DNA from: 2-02-FULL-38-15 sp964645555
Lineage (GTDB): Bacteria > Patescibacteriota > Microgenomatia > Daviesbacterales > UBA10151
DNA length: 17,063 bases
Assembly (NCBI GenBank): GCA_964645555.1
Contig: CAZYBP010000016.1
Location: forward strand, 1 to 17,063
Reading direction: 5' to 3'
A program made the translations under genes and the position numbers. Below, in pieces: positions 6,087-13,853 of this stretch. The notes beneath the pieces were generated by a model that saw only the letters and a list, made by a program, of their open reading frames with translations, ran no database searches and was not told the origin of the DNA. How positions within the stretch are numbered: position 1 is the first letter of the stretch; the number at the start of each line of letters is the position of its first letter.

Positions 6087-6098
6087 ACATTGTATACT
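6069..6098 (+). promoter_or_regulatory. Promoter of the GT-C-like gene at 6111
   Basis: TTGCTT (6069-6074), an 18-base spacer and TATACT (6093-6098) lie across the end of the rhomboid gene. The -10 ends 12 bases before ATG 6111, which argues for that start and against the in-frame TTG at 6090 that lies before the -10. Confidence 0.5.
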
Positions 6099-6110
6099 TT
6101 TGGTACATTT

Positions 6111-7829
6111 ATGTCTTTGCTTAAAAAATTCTCCCCGGTAACTTTTTTGCTTATATTCTTTGCTTTTTCTTTTTTATTTAAAACCGACCATTCTTTTGAC
6201 CAGGATTTGGGCAGACATATTAAAATGGGTGAGATAATCTGGAATACAGGCTCAGTTGCCAAAACAAACCTTTTCTCATACACAAATCCTGATTTTCCTT
6301 TTATTAATACGCACTGGTTGTTTGGAGTCGTGGCCTATCTGGCCGGGCAAACAACCGGGTTGCAGGCACTCTTGGTATTAAAGATCATTATCATATTAAG
6401 TTCGGTTTGGCTAACTTTAAAAATAATCCCAAAGGAAAACAGGTTGTTGCTGCTGCCAATTGGATTTATATTTTTGCATGTATTAAGGGAAAGAATAGAG
6501 CTTAGGCCGGAGATTTTCAGCTTTCTGTTTACTTCAATCACCTTATTTATTCTGTACCAATTTCTTGAGTCTAAACTTAAAAAAACACTATTTTTCCTGC
6601 CCCTCATTCAACTTATCTGGATTAACACTCATATTTACTTTTTTGTAGGCTTAGTACTCCAGGCCATTTTCCTGATTGTCTTAATCTATCAAAAGTTAGC
6701 TTTACACCCCAAGGGTATAAAGCTAACTATATTGGCTGCGGTATTTGGATTATCAACCTTAGTCAGCCTGATTAACCCCAATGGAATAGCAGGCCTTTTT
6801 TATCCTTTAAATGTTAAACAAAACTATGGTTATACCATTGTGGAAAATCAAACCATGTTCTTTTTGGAAAATATAAATTTTAAAGATCCAAACTTTTTGT
6901 TTGTGAAAATAGCTGTCTTAATAACAGCCCTATCTTCAGTAGTAGGATTTATTAGAAAAAAACTTACTGTTTTAGCTGTTACGCTCTCTTTGTTTGGAGT
7001 TACACTCGCCTTATTAAATGTCAGAAGTTTTCCTTATTTGGTATTCCTTTCCCTGCCGGCAGTTTTAATAAACTTTGGACCTATCAAAAAACCCAAATTT
7101 TATATCCCATTACAGGGTTTGTTTATCCTGCTGCTTTTATTTGAATCAATTTTCTATTTAAATGGGAATTATTACCTTTATAAAGATGAGGATAACCGCC
7201 CTGCATTAAGTTTTATTGAAAGCGGCAGGGGAGCTTTGAATTTTGTAAACAGTAATAATCTGCCCGGTCCAATTTTTAACAATTTTGATATCGGCAGCTA
7301 TATCAGTTTCCGAAGTTATCCCCAAATTAAAGTTTTTGTTGACGGCAGGCCGGAAGCTTTCCCAAAAGAGTTTTTTACTAATACTTATATTCCCTTACAG
7401 TATGATTACAATAAATTTAAAGCTTTAGAAAAAGATTTGGGGCTGCAAACTGTGATTTTTTCCCATACAGATCAAACCCCATGGGCAGCAGCTTTTTTGC
7501 CGCAAATAGTAAAAGATCCGGCCTGGAAATTAGTTTACATTGATGGCTTTATGGTTGTATTTGTAAAAGAAGAAGTGGCGTTTGAGAAAAATCTAAATCC
7601 AGTAGACCTTGCCACATTATCACCAAACAATTATCAATTTGAATCCCATGCCTCATATTTAATGCTGGGCTATTTTTTAATCAAAACAGCAAACACTAAT
7701 TCAGGGGCACTATTTTTACAAAAGGCTTTGCAAATTTTTCCAAACAGCCCAGTTACTAATTCATTCATGGGCAGCTTAACCGGCCAGAGCCAATTTGCGG
7801 AAAAATCCAAAAATAATATCTTCTGGTAA
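6111..7829 (+). CDS. GT-C fold-like integral membrane protein, probable glycosyltransferase (572 aa)
   Basis: About ten membrane helices are followed by a soluble extracytoplasmic C-terminal region. The first external loop reads DQDLGRHIKMGE (30-41), with acidic residues where GT-C enzymes hold their catalytic Asp, then NLFSYTNPDFPFINTHWLFG. Similar membrane proteins in other bacteria share the D-x-(W/L)-x-H-x-x-x-G-E loop and a later VFVDGRPE motif (about 408-415 here). Such proteins are thought to use polyprenyl-phosphate sugars to glycosylate surface molecules. A helical TPR-like stretch near the C-terminus has SGALFLQKALQIFPNSPVTN. The start at ATG 6111 is preferred to TTG 6090 on promoter grounds. 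The stop codon abuts the stop of the convergent DUF475 gene. Function within the GT-C superfamily is inferred. Confidence 0.62.
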   Translation: MSLLKKFSPVTFLLIFFAFSFLFKTDHSFDQDLGRHIKMGEIIWNTGSVAKTNLFSYTNPDFPFINTHWLFGVVAYLAGQTTGLQALLVLKIIIILSSVWLTLKIIPKENRLLLLPIGFIFLHVLRERIELRPEIFSFLFTSITLFILYQFLESKLKKTLFFLPLIQLIWINTHIYFFVGLVLQAIFLIVLIYQKLALHPKGIKLTILAAVFGLSTLVSLINPNGIAGLFYPLNVKQNYGYTIVENQTMFFLENINFKDPNFLFVKIAVLITALSSVVGFIRKKLTVLAVTLSLFGVTLALLNVRSFPYLVFLSLPAVLINFGPIKKPKFYIPLQGLFILLLLFESIFYLNGNYYLYKDEDNRPALSFIESGRGALNFVNSNNLPGPIFNNFDIGSYISFRSYPQIKVFVDGRPEAFPKEFFTNTYIPLQYDYNKFKALEKDLGLQTVIFSHTDQTPWAAAFLPQIVKDPAWKLVYIDGFMVVFVKEEVAFEKNLNPVDLATLSPNNYQFESHASYLMLGYFLIKTANTNSGALFLQKALQIFPNSPVTNSFMGSLTGQSQFAEKSKNNIFW

Positions 7830-8738
7830 CTAGGTTAGAATCCTTTTTGATTTGATATAAAAATAAACCACTATAACTGCAGTAACAACTGGCGATAACC
7901 AGGCAGGAATATGAAAACCGAAGCTTTCAAGCAGCATAATAGTACCCAGAGAAAGTATTGAATACATTGCACCATTTTTTAAAAATACATACTTTTTAAT
8001 CCTGTCAATATTACCTATTGTCAGCTGGCGTACCACAAATGCCCCAATACCATTTCCCAAAAGTATTAACGGTACAGAAAAAGTAAAGGCAAAAGCGCCA
8101 ATCACTCCGTCAATGGAAAAGGTGGCATCAATTACCTCAAGATAAAATATCTTGCTTACATCTGAGGCTCTCGAACCCAGTAATTTCTCCTCCTGGGCCT
8201 CCGCATTCTCTTTAAATCCGTGCACTATAAAAAACATTGTTGATCCGACAACCGCCCCAAATGCCATTACCGGATTTTGCTGGATAGCAAGCCAGACTAC
8301 TGTAGCCAAAATTACGGATACAACCGCATAAAACCAAACCCCTTGAGAATGAAAAAACCTTTCACCTTTTAAACCATATCTTTTAGGTTCCAAAAATAAC
8401 CAATGTAAAAATAGAAAGATTAGAAAAATTCCTCCTCCGGATAAAAGAATCGGAGCTGAAGATTCTATTGCCTCAATTACTTTCGGGTCAGAGGAAAAAG
8501 CTGCAGTTAAAGCACCCAGCGGACCTAAAGCAGGATTAGATATCCAGACAATTGCCCAGGGCAATAATCCTCTTAACAAAAATACGGCAATCAGTAACCC
8601 CCAAAGTAAAAACCATTTCCTTGCTTTTTCTTGCATTGTTGATAAAACCTGAGCATTAATAATGGCGTTATCTACAGAAGAGACTGTTTCAAACAGGATC
8701 AATCCTGAAACCACTAAAACAATTGTCAAAATATCCAT
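7830..8738 (-). CDS. DUF475 family membrane protein (TerC-related)
   Basis: A roughly eight-helix membrane protein matching the DUF475 family, distant relatives of TerC, which are associated with tellurite resistance and metal-ion handling. The family signatures are clear: ETVSSVDNAIINAQVL near the N-terminus and LEVIDATFSIDGVIGAFAF in the second half. Each has acidic residues inside a membrane helix, as in an internal duplication that could bind a cation. The start is placed at ATG 8736-8738, giving 302 residues. The in-frame ATG at 8751-8753 is rejected because it overlaps the -10 box. It is divergent from the S41 gene and convergent with the GT-C-like gene. Its transport substrate is not established. 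Confidence 0.9.
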   Translation of the reverse strand: MDILTIVLVVSGLILFETVSSVDNAIINAQVLSTMQEKARKWFLLWGLLIAVFLLRGLLPWAIVWISNPALGPLGALTAAFSSDPKVIEAIESSAPILLSGGGIFLIFLFLHWLFLEPKRYGLKGERFFHSQGVWFYAVVSVILATVVWLAIQQNPVMAFGAVVGSTMFFIVHGFKENAEAQEEKLLGSRASDVSKIFYLEVIDATFSIDGVIGAFAFTFSVPLILLGNGIGAFVVRQLTIGNIDRIKKYVFLKNGAMYSILSLGTIMLLESFGFHIPAWLSPVVTAVIVVYFYIKSKRILT

Positions 8739-8744
8739 GTCCGT

Positions 8745-8750
8745 ATTATA
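8745..8750 (-). promoter_or_regulatory. -10 box of the DUF475 gene
   Basis: A perfect TATAAT on the minus strand lies 6 bases before ATG 8738, implying a leaderless transcript. No clear -35 was found. Confidence 0.55.
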
Positions 8751-8777
8751 CATAAATTTTCCTAAACCAAACAGATA

Positions 8778-8806
8778 TTGACGCAGAGTAGGGTATTTCT
8801 TATATA
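8778..8806 (+). promoter_or_regulatory. Promoter of the S41 peptidase-deacetylase operon
   Basis: TTGACG (8778-8783), a 17-base spacer and TATATA (8801-8806) precede ATG 8822 by 15 bases. A second possible -10, TATATT (8808-8813), lies 8 bases before the ATG. Either gives a very short leader. Confidence 0.55.
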
Positions 8807-8821
8807 CTATATTGCTCTACC

Positions 8822-10294
8822 ATGATTAAATTATTTCCTGTTAAATTTATAAAACTTCAGGCAACTTTGATAGCCAGATTTTTTTCACCTAAAAAATTAT
8901 TATCTGTTAAGACTCTGCTGATCCCTTTGTTAATTTTTACCCTGGGTGCCGGCACCGGCTATGTCTATTTTACAAAAACAAACCCCTCAGCTGCCAAACA
9001 GCAAGCTACTATAAAAGATCCGTATATAGCTTTTTTGTCTGAAATTTATGACAAAGTGATGGAAAATTACTGGGACAATATTACAGATGACCAGCTTTCT
9101 AATATTTTTAAATTAGCATCAGAAAAACTTACCGGCCAGCCACAGGAACTAAAGACAAAACAAAAACCTGTAACTCAAAACAAAACTAATCCTGCTCCCG
9201 GCTTATCAGTTAACTTACAAGGCTCCTCAATTGGTGATCTGAAATTACTTGATGAAAACAGCGGCAAGCCTTCTTCTAAAAAAGAGGCTTTGATGGAGAT
9301 GTTAAAAAATATTTTAAAGAGTATGGATGACAAGCAAAAAAAAGAATTTAGTGTAAATATAGCAGCCTCTGTATTGTCCAACTTAAACCCTTTCGGCAGA
9401 AGCGGTTTATATACCCAAAAATTGGAAACCCAGCTTAAAAACACTGTCTCAAACATTAATCCTGAAAAAGACTTATATAAAGATTTAGGTATAGCGAAAG
9501 GATCAACCCAGCAGCAGGTTAAGGAAGCTTATGAAAAAAAGGCAGATGAACTCAGCAAACAGGATACTCCTGAGGCCAAAGAAAAGCTTAAAGAGGCAAC
9601 CTATGCAAAAGAAGTTTTAGCCCAACCCGACAGGAAAGAAAGATATGATCAAAAAGGGGTAGAGCCAACTCTTTTTACCAAAGTTGTACAACCGGGAATT
9701 TTATACCTGCAATTTAAAAAGTTTTCTCCAACCTCATATGATGAATTTGTAAAATCATTTGATCCTTTCAAGGATGATAAAAATTTATATGGATTAATTT
9801 TTGATTTAAGGGGAAATGTAGGGGGGGCAATTGATGCAGCGCCATATTTTATCGGTAATTTTATCGGTAAAAATGCGTATGCTTTTGATTTCTTCCACAA
9901 AGGGGAATACCAACCATTTAAAACTCCGACTGAAAAGTTAGCATCTATTGCCAAATATAAACAGGTAGTAATTTTAATTGATAACCAGACCCAATCTTCC
10001 GCAGAAATTATGGCTTCAAGTTTTAAAAAATACCGGGTAGGGGTGGTGGTGGGAGTTCCTTCAAAAGGATGGGGGACAGTAGAAAGAGTATTTCCACTGG
10101 ATAATCAAATTGACAATGCAGAAAAATATTCTATTTTTTTGGTCCATTCCATCACCATCAGGGATGATAACCAGCCAATCGAAGGCAGGGGGGTAGAACC
10201 GGATATAAATATCAAAAACTCAACCTGGGAAAATCAGCTTTTTGATTATTTTAGAAATCTTCAGCTAACTACAGCAATTAAGCAAGTTTTATAA
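8822..10294 (+). CDS. Membrane-anchored S41 family peptidase with a degenerate J-like domain
   Basis: Order: positively charged N-terminus, one membrane anchor (31-50), a helical linker, a J-like domain (217-279), then an S41 (C-terminal processing peptidase) core (about 285-465). The J-like region reads DLYKDLGIAKGS, a helix QVKEAYEKKADEL, then KEVLAQPDRKERYDQKG, closely following DnaJ domains. The HPD tripeptide that activates DnaK is absent, replaced around SKQDTP (245-250). No PDZ domain is seen, although S41 peptidases normally have one there. In the core, IFDLRGNVGG (326-335) and SSAEI (392-396) match the family, and Ser392 aligns with the nucleophile. The usual Gly-Lys-Gly reads GWG (416-418), with a Lys two residues earlier (415). 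The protein may therefore be an altered or inactive protease. Its stop overlaps the next gene by one base. Confidence 0.82.
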   Translation: MIKLFPVKFIKLQATLIARFFSPKKLLSVKTLLIPLLIFTLGAGTGYVYFTKTNPSAAKQQATIKDPYIAFLSEIYDKVMENYWDNITDDQLSNIFKLASEKLTGQPQELKTKQKPVTQNKTNPAPGLSVNLQGSSIGDLKLLDENSGKPSSKKEALMEMLKNILKSMDDKQKKEFSVNIAASVLSNLNPFGRSGLYTQKLETQLKNTVSNINPEKDLYKDLGIAKGSTQQQVKEAYEKKADELSKQDTPEAKEKLKEATYAKEVLAQPDRKERYDQKGVEPTLFTKVVQPGILYLQFKKFSPTSYDEFVKSFDPFKDDKNLYGLIFDLRGNVGGAIDAAPYFIGNFIGKNAYAFDFFHKGEYQPFKTPTEKLASIAKYKQVVILIDNQTQSSAEIMASSFKKYRVGVVVGVPSKGWGTVERVFPLDNQIDNAEKYSIFLVHSITIRDDNQPIEGRGVEPDINIKNSTWENQLFDYFRNLQLTTAIKQVL

Positions 10295-12318
10295 TGTTTA
10301 TCAAGCTGGCTACGTTTTTAATATGTTTACTACTTTTCTTACTTCCAAAAGATGGAATTGCAAACGAAACAAATAAATTTATCACAATTGTCAATCCGAT
10401 TAGGATATCAAAATATACAAAGAATATTCAAAATAGTTTTCAAGCACAATACCAAGAGGTGCAAAAAAGGAATTTATCTGCCACCTGGCTGCTTGATTTT
10501 AATGCACTAGATACTCCGGCGTTAATCTCAGATTTAAACAAAATTGATAAATTGCAGGAACTCGGGATTTTCCTTGAGATAACTCCTCAACTAGCTGATG
10601 CATCAAAAGTTTTATACAACAAAACGGACTCCTGGCACCGTGCACATGCGTTATTTCTATCAGGATATCCGCAGACAGAAAGAATAAAATTAATTGATAC
10701 AGTTTTTGGGAAATTTAAGCAAACCTTTGGATTCTATCCTAAATCTGTAGGGGCCTGGTGGATAGACAGTTTCTCTTTAGAATATATGCAGAAAAAATAT
10801 AATATCACTACAAACCTGGGTTTAGCAGACCAGTTTTCTACTGACGGCTATCAGGTTTGGGGACAGTTTTGGTCAACACCGTTTATTCCAGCTAAATTCC
10901 ATGCCGGAATACCGGCAAACAGTTTAGAAAATAGCTTAAAGTTAGTTACGATAGAATGGGCAAGTCGGGATCCTCTGAACGGATATGGCAGCAATCCTGC
11001 AAATAACTACAGTACGCAGGATTACTTTACCATAAATTTAAATGATGATTATTTCTCTAAGCTGTTAGATTTATACCTGAAGGAAGATACAGGACAGTTG
11101 GCGCAAATCACAATTGGTCTGGAAGGAGATTTAGATCCTTCAGCTTACCAGGGTATCTTTGCCAGACAATTGGATATAGCGAAAACAAAAAAGGCAAAGT
11201 TTCAAACTATGTCAGAGTTTGCTGATTGGTATCTTAGAAGATATCAGGTTACACCGGTCCAAAGCATTATTGCAAATGACATTTTAGAAAGCGGGAAAAA
11301 AGTTATTTGGTACCAATCTCCCAACTACCGCATCGGTATGAGTATAAATGCTCAAACAAATGAAAGTGAGATTTTTGATTTTAGAGTTTATCCGCAGGAT
11401 TTTACAGAACCAAATTACATATCACCAAATAAACAATTAAACCTTTTCATTAATTTGCCGTCAGTTATCGATAAAGCAAGTTATCCAAAAAATAGCTGGA
11501 TAGTTTCAAAAAAGAGGGTAACAAATATTTTAAGGCAAGGAGACAGTCTTGTTGTTGAGTTTGACAATGAAAACATCAGGTTTAACAAAGAAAACATTGC
11601 GCTACAAAATATTAATTCTTTACCGATTTTTTTAAAAACTACGCCATTACTGAAAGTGGATGCAGATAAATCAAGTTTAACAGTTATTCCTCAAACTAAA
11701 TATATTATTCCGAAAGAGGGTCTAATTTTTAACGGTTTATCAATCAATGCTGCTTATTTTATGAAACGCCCTAAAGTACAGGCCGCAATTTATATCTTAA
11801 CTTCCCTAATTTTACTTGGCCTTTTCTTTTTACTGAAATCAAAATTGAGCGGTAAAACAAAACTAATAATTAGTGCTGCCGCTTTCAGCCTGATAACAAT
11901 TTCAGGATCCGCAGCTTATTTTTTGAATAGTCAAACTTATGAGGTTAGCCAGTCAGAGGCAGATGCACTTTTGAATCTTTCTGTACTGCCCTATGGGAGC
12001 ATTGCTGTTTTAGACGATGGCTGTCTGATTTGTACTTATCATACAAAATATCCACCACCTTTCTTTGCAAACAATAGAAATTATATTAGCTCGATTACCA
12101 AAAAACCGGTGATTTATAATAATAAAATTTTCAATGCTAAAACAAGACCTGAAGGAAGAAAGGAGCTAAAGAGGATCCGTGCCAAATATATATATGTTAC
12201 TAAGTTTGAAGACTATCAGGAAGTTTTGCCTTTTTCTCCAGGCGATTATTTTATTGATTTGATATATGAAAATGCAAACGCTCAAATTTGGAAACTCAGG
12301 GATAATGCTCCGCTTTAG
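10294..12318 (+). CDS. Exported polysaccharide-deacetylase-like protein with C-terminal membrane segments (674 aa)
   Basis: A signal peptide or anchor (1-23) leads into a beta/alpha-barrel-like region (about 28-315) resembling polysaccharide deacetylases and related carbohydrate hydrolases. The clearest match is FGFYPKSVGAWWIDSFSLEY (145-164), followed by KYNITTNLGLADQFSTDGY (168-186). The canonical Thr-Phe-Asp-Asp motif of NodB deacetylases was not found, so the reaction is uncertain. Next come a beta-rich region (about 330-480), two membrane helices (about 497-515 and 523-545), and a C-terminal extracytoplasmic domain. The latter begins near GSIAVLDDGCLIC and ends ENANAQIWKL, like the tail domain of some GT-C membrane proteins. 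ATG 10294 shares its A with the TAA of the S41 gene, so the two are translationally coupled. Its end overlaps the convergent GT-C gene by 23 bases. Confidence 0.6.
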   Translation: MFIKLATFLICLLLFLLPKDGIANETNKFITIVNPIRISKYTKNIQNSFQAQYQEVQKRNLSATWLLDFNALDTPALISDLNKIDKLQELGIFLEITPQLADASKVLYNKTDSWHRAHALFLSGYPQTERIKLIDTVFGKFKQTFGFYPKSVGAWWIDSFSLEYMQKKYNITTNLGLADQFSTDGYQVWGQFWSTPFIPAKFHAGIPANSLENSLKLVTIEWASRDPLNGYGSNPANNYSTQDYFTINLNDDYFSKLLDLYLKEDTGQLAQITIGLEGDLDPSAYQGIFARQLDIAKTKKAKFQTMSEFADWYLRRYQVTPVQSIIANDILESGKKVIWYQSPNYRIGMSINAQTNESEIFDFRVYPQDFTEPNYISPNKQLNLFINLPSVIDKASYPKNSWIVSKKRVTNILRQGDSLVVEFDNENIRFNKENIALQNINSLPIFLKTTPLLKVDADKSSLTVIPQTKYIIPKEGLIFNGLSINAAYFMKRPKVQAAIYILTSLILLGLFFLLKSKLSGKTKLIISAAAFSLITISGSAAYFLNSQTYEVSQSEADALLNLSVLPYGSIAVLDDGCLICTYHTKYPPPFFANNRNYISSITKKPVIYNNKIFNAKTRPEGRKELKRIRAKYIYVTKFEDYQEVLPFSPGDYFIDLIYENANAQIWKLRDNAPL

Positions 12319-13732
12319 CTGTTTCAAATTGAAAAACTTTCCAGTCGGAGTTTGGTATCTTTATTTCTTCTTCCAATTTTCCTTTTCTAAAATAATGCAT
12401 TTCAGCTGCAGGGTCATTTCTAAGTTCGGCTTCAGTGCCTGTTGACACTACAAATAAGTGGTCAGAAATTGGGTATTCATCTTTGGATTTAACATATATG
12501 CCATCAATTAGCAAAAGATCCCTGTATCTTCTTCCATACGTGTTATTATCCGGGCTGGTTAAAACAGCAATGTTGACATTTTTTAAGTCGTTTTTTTTAA
12601 TACTTTCTGAAATTGCTTTTGATATTCTCCTCACCGAATAAATATCGGTTTGCCAATTGGAGTTTACTAATTTAGGTACAATTGACATAAAACCCCCAAC
12701 TAGTAATATCCCTAAAATAGCGGTTGCAAGCAGAGCACCCAATCCCTGGCGTGGGTAGATAAGCCAAACAAAGAAAAAAATTGTTGATGGCAATACATAA
12801 TAGTAATATATTGAACCTGGGTTATAGATAAACATAAGACCAATAAGCTGCACAATCCACGCTGCTGCATATATGAAAACCCTGCCTCTATTTCTAAAAT
12901 CAATTATGGCAAGGATAGGAATTATTATTCCTAAAAGTACTGACAAGAATTGTATCTGGGTATAATAATTAAGCATATATTCATACCAAACCTTTAACTT
13001 AATGAGGGCGGCAACCAGAGATTCACTCCCGGCGGATGGAGAGAAAAACATGATTCTGGTTAAAAATAGGCCCGGAGGATGACGCAAGTCAAATATTACA
13101 AAGGGCACCAGTGTCACTACTATACCTGTGATTATCCAAACTACATTTTTAAATATTTTTTCCTTGAAGCTGAAAATAATCAGCGACCCTATAAATCCGG
13201 ACAGGGCAAACAGGGATAGATAATGACTGTGGATAGTAAATCCTAAAAAGATGCCGGCAACAAACATTTTAAGTTTTCCTTTAAACTGAAAAAACAATAT
13301 GCCTAGGGTAGCCCAAAAAGGAATTAAATTTGGATTCCAAGCCCACCTACTTGTTTCCACTAAAGGAAACCAGACCAATACAAGCAATGCGGTGACCAAT
13401 ACAAATTTTTTGTTAATTAGATATGTTAAATAAATTATCAGTACCGCTGTAAGGATTCCCCAAAATGCACTACCAAAAACAGGACTTACAGGATCAAAGT
13501 TACCAAGTATGGCAAACGGCATCAGCATATAATAGGTTAGCGAGCTGAAAATTTTTGTACCTGTTTCATCAATAGGACCAATTAGGGTTATCTTTCTTTC
13601 AACGAAGAATTGATGCATCCTGACTAAATCACTCGATTCATCCCAAATAAAGCGGGCAGTGCGGTCCAGATTATAAACCCGGGTAAACGTGAGCAGACTT
13701 AAAAAAAGAAAGATTAAAAAGGCTTTAAACAT
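12296..13732 (-). CDS. GT-C family (PMT/ArnT-like) membrane glycosyltransferase (478 aa)
   Basis: The protein has ten or more membrane helices and a soluble C-terminal domain (from about 365). After the first helix comes RFIWDESSDLVR (27-38), the acidic first-loop motif of the GT39/PMT and ArnT-like glycosyltransferases, which move a sugar from a polyprenyl-phosphate donor onto an acceptor outside the membrane. Further loop features such as the H-x-H-Y segment IHSHYLSLF are also usual in this group. The start ATG 13730-13732 overlaps the stop of a 27-codon ORF by 8 bases (AATGTTTAA), so translation probably depends on ribosomes finishing that short ORF. No Shine-Dalgarno stands alone. Donor and acceptor are unknown, but the adjacent divergent GT4 gene suggests a shared surface glycan pathway. 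Confidence 0.8.
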   Translation of the reverse strand: MFKAFLIFLFLSLLTFTRVYNLDRTARFIWDESSDLVRMHQFFVERKITLIGPIDETGTKIFSSLTYYMLMPFAILGNFDPVSPVFGSAFWGILTAVLIIYLTYLINKKFVLVTALLVLVWFPLVETSRWAWNPNLIPFWATLGILFFQFKGKLKMFVAGIFLGFTIHSHYLSLFALSGFIGSLIIFSFKEKIFKNVVWIITGIVVTLVPFVIFDLRHPPGLFLTRIMFFSPSAGSESLVAALIKLKVWYEYMLNYYTQIQFLSVLLGIIIPILAIIDFRNRGRVFIYAAAWIVQLIGLMFIYNPGSIYYYYVLPSTIFFFVWLIYPRQGLGALLATAILGILLVGGFMSIVPKLVNSNWQTDIYSVRRISKAISESIKKNDLKNVNIAVLTSPDNNTYGRRYRDLLLIDGIYVKSKDEYPISDHLFVVSTGTEAELRNDPAAEMHYFRKGKLEEEIKIPNSDWKVFQFETAKAEHYP

Positions 13733-13808
13733 TCCAACCTCGGTTTGGGTCTTTTCTTATTTCTTCTGTTTCAGTAGGCCGGGCATAATCATCTTCTAAA
13801 TCAGACAT
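13725..13808 (-). CDS. 27-aa leader peptide or small protein coupled to the GT-C gene
   Basis: The ORF starts at ATG 13806-13808 and ends with TAA 13725-13727. It encodes a very acidic, hydrophilic peptide beginning MSDLEDDYARP and ending RGWNV. A perfect TATAAT lies 8 bases before its ATG, exactly the arrangement seen for the first genes of other transcripts here, while the GT-C gene itself has no other promoter or Shine-Dalgarno. The 8-base overlap with the GT-C start implies translational coupling. It could be a genuine small protein or an upstream ORF that loads ribosomes. No family is recognised. Confidence 0.55.
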   Translation of the reverse strand: MSDLEDDYARPTETEEIRKDPNRGWNV

Positions 13809-13816
13809 ACTTAATC

Positions 13817-13822
13817 ATTATA
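13817..13822 (-). promoter_or_regulatory. -10 box for the 27-aa ORF and GT-C gene
   Basis: TATAAT on the minus strand, 8 bases before ATG 13808. It lies 18 bases from the divergent -10 of the GT4 gene, so polymerase binding at the two promoters probably competes. Confidence 0.6.
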
Positions 13823-13840
13823 TCCTAATAAGTTTCCCTG

Positions 13841-13846
13841 TATAAT
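13841..13846 (+). promoter_or_regulatory. -10 box of the GT4 glycosyltransferase gene
   Basis: TATAAT on the plus strand, 7 bases before ATG 13854, with no Shine-Dalgarno between. No good -35 was found. It predicts a leaderless transcript. Confidence 0.6.
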
Positions 13847-13853
13847 ACCCTGC

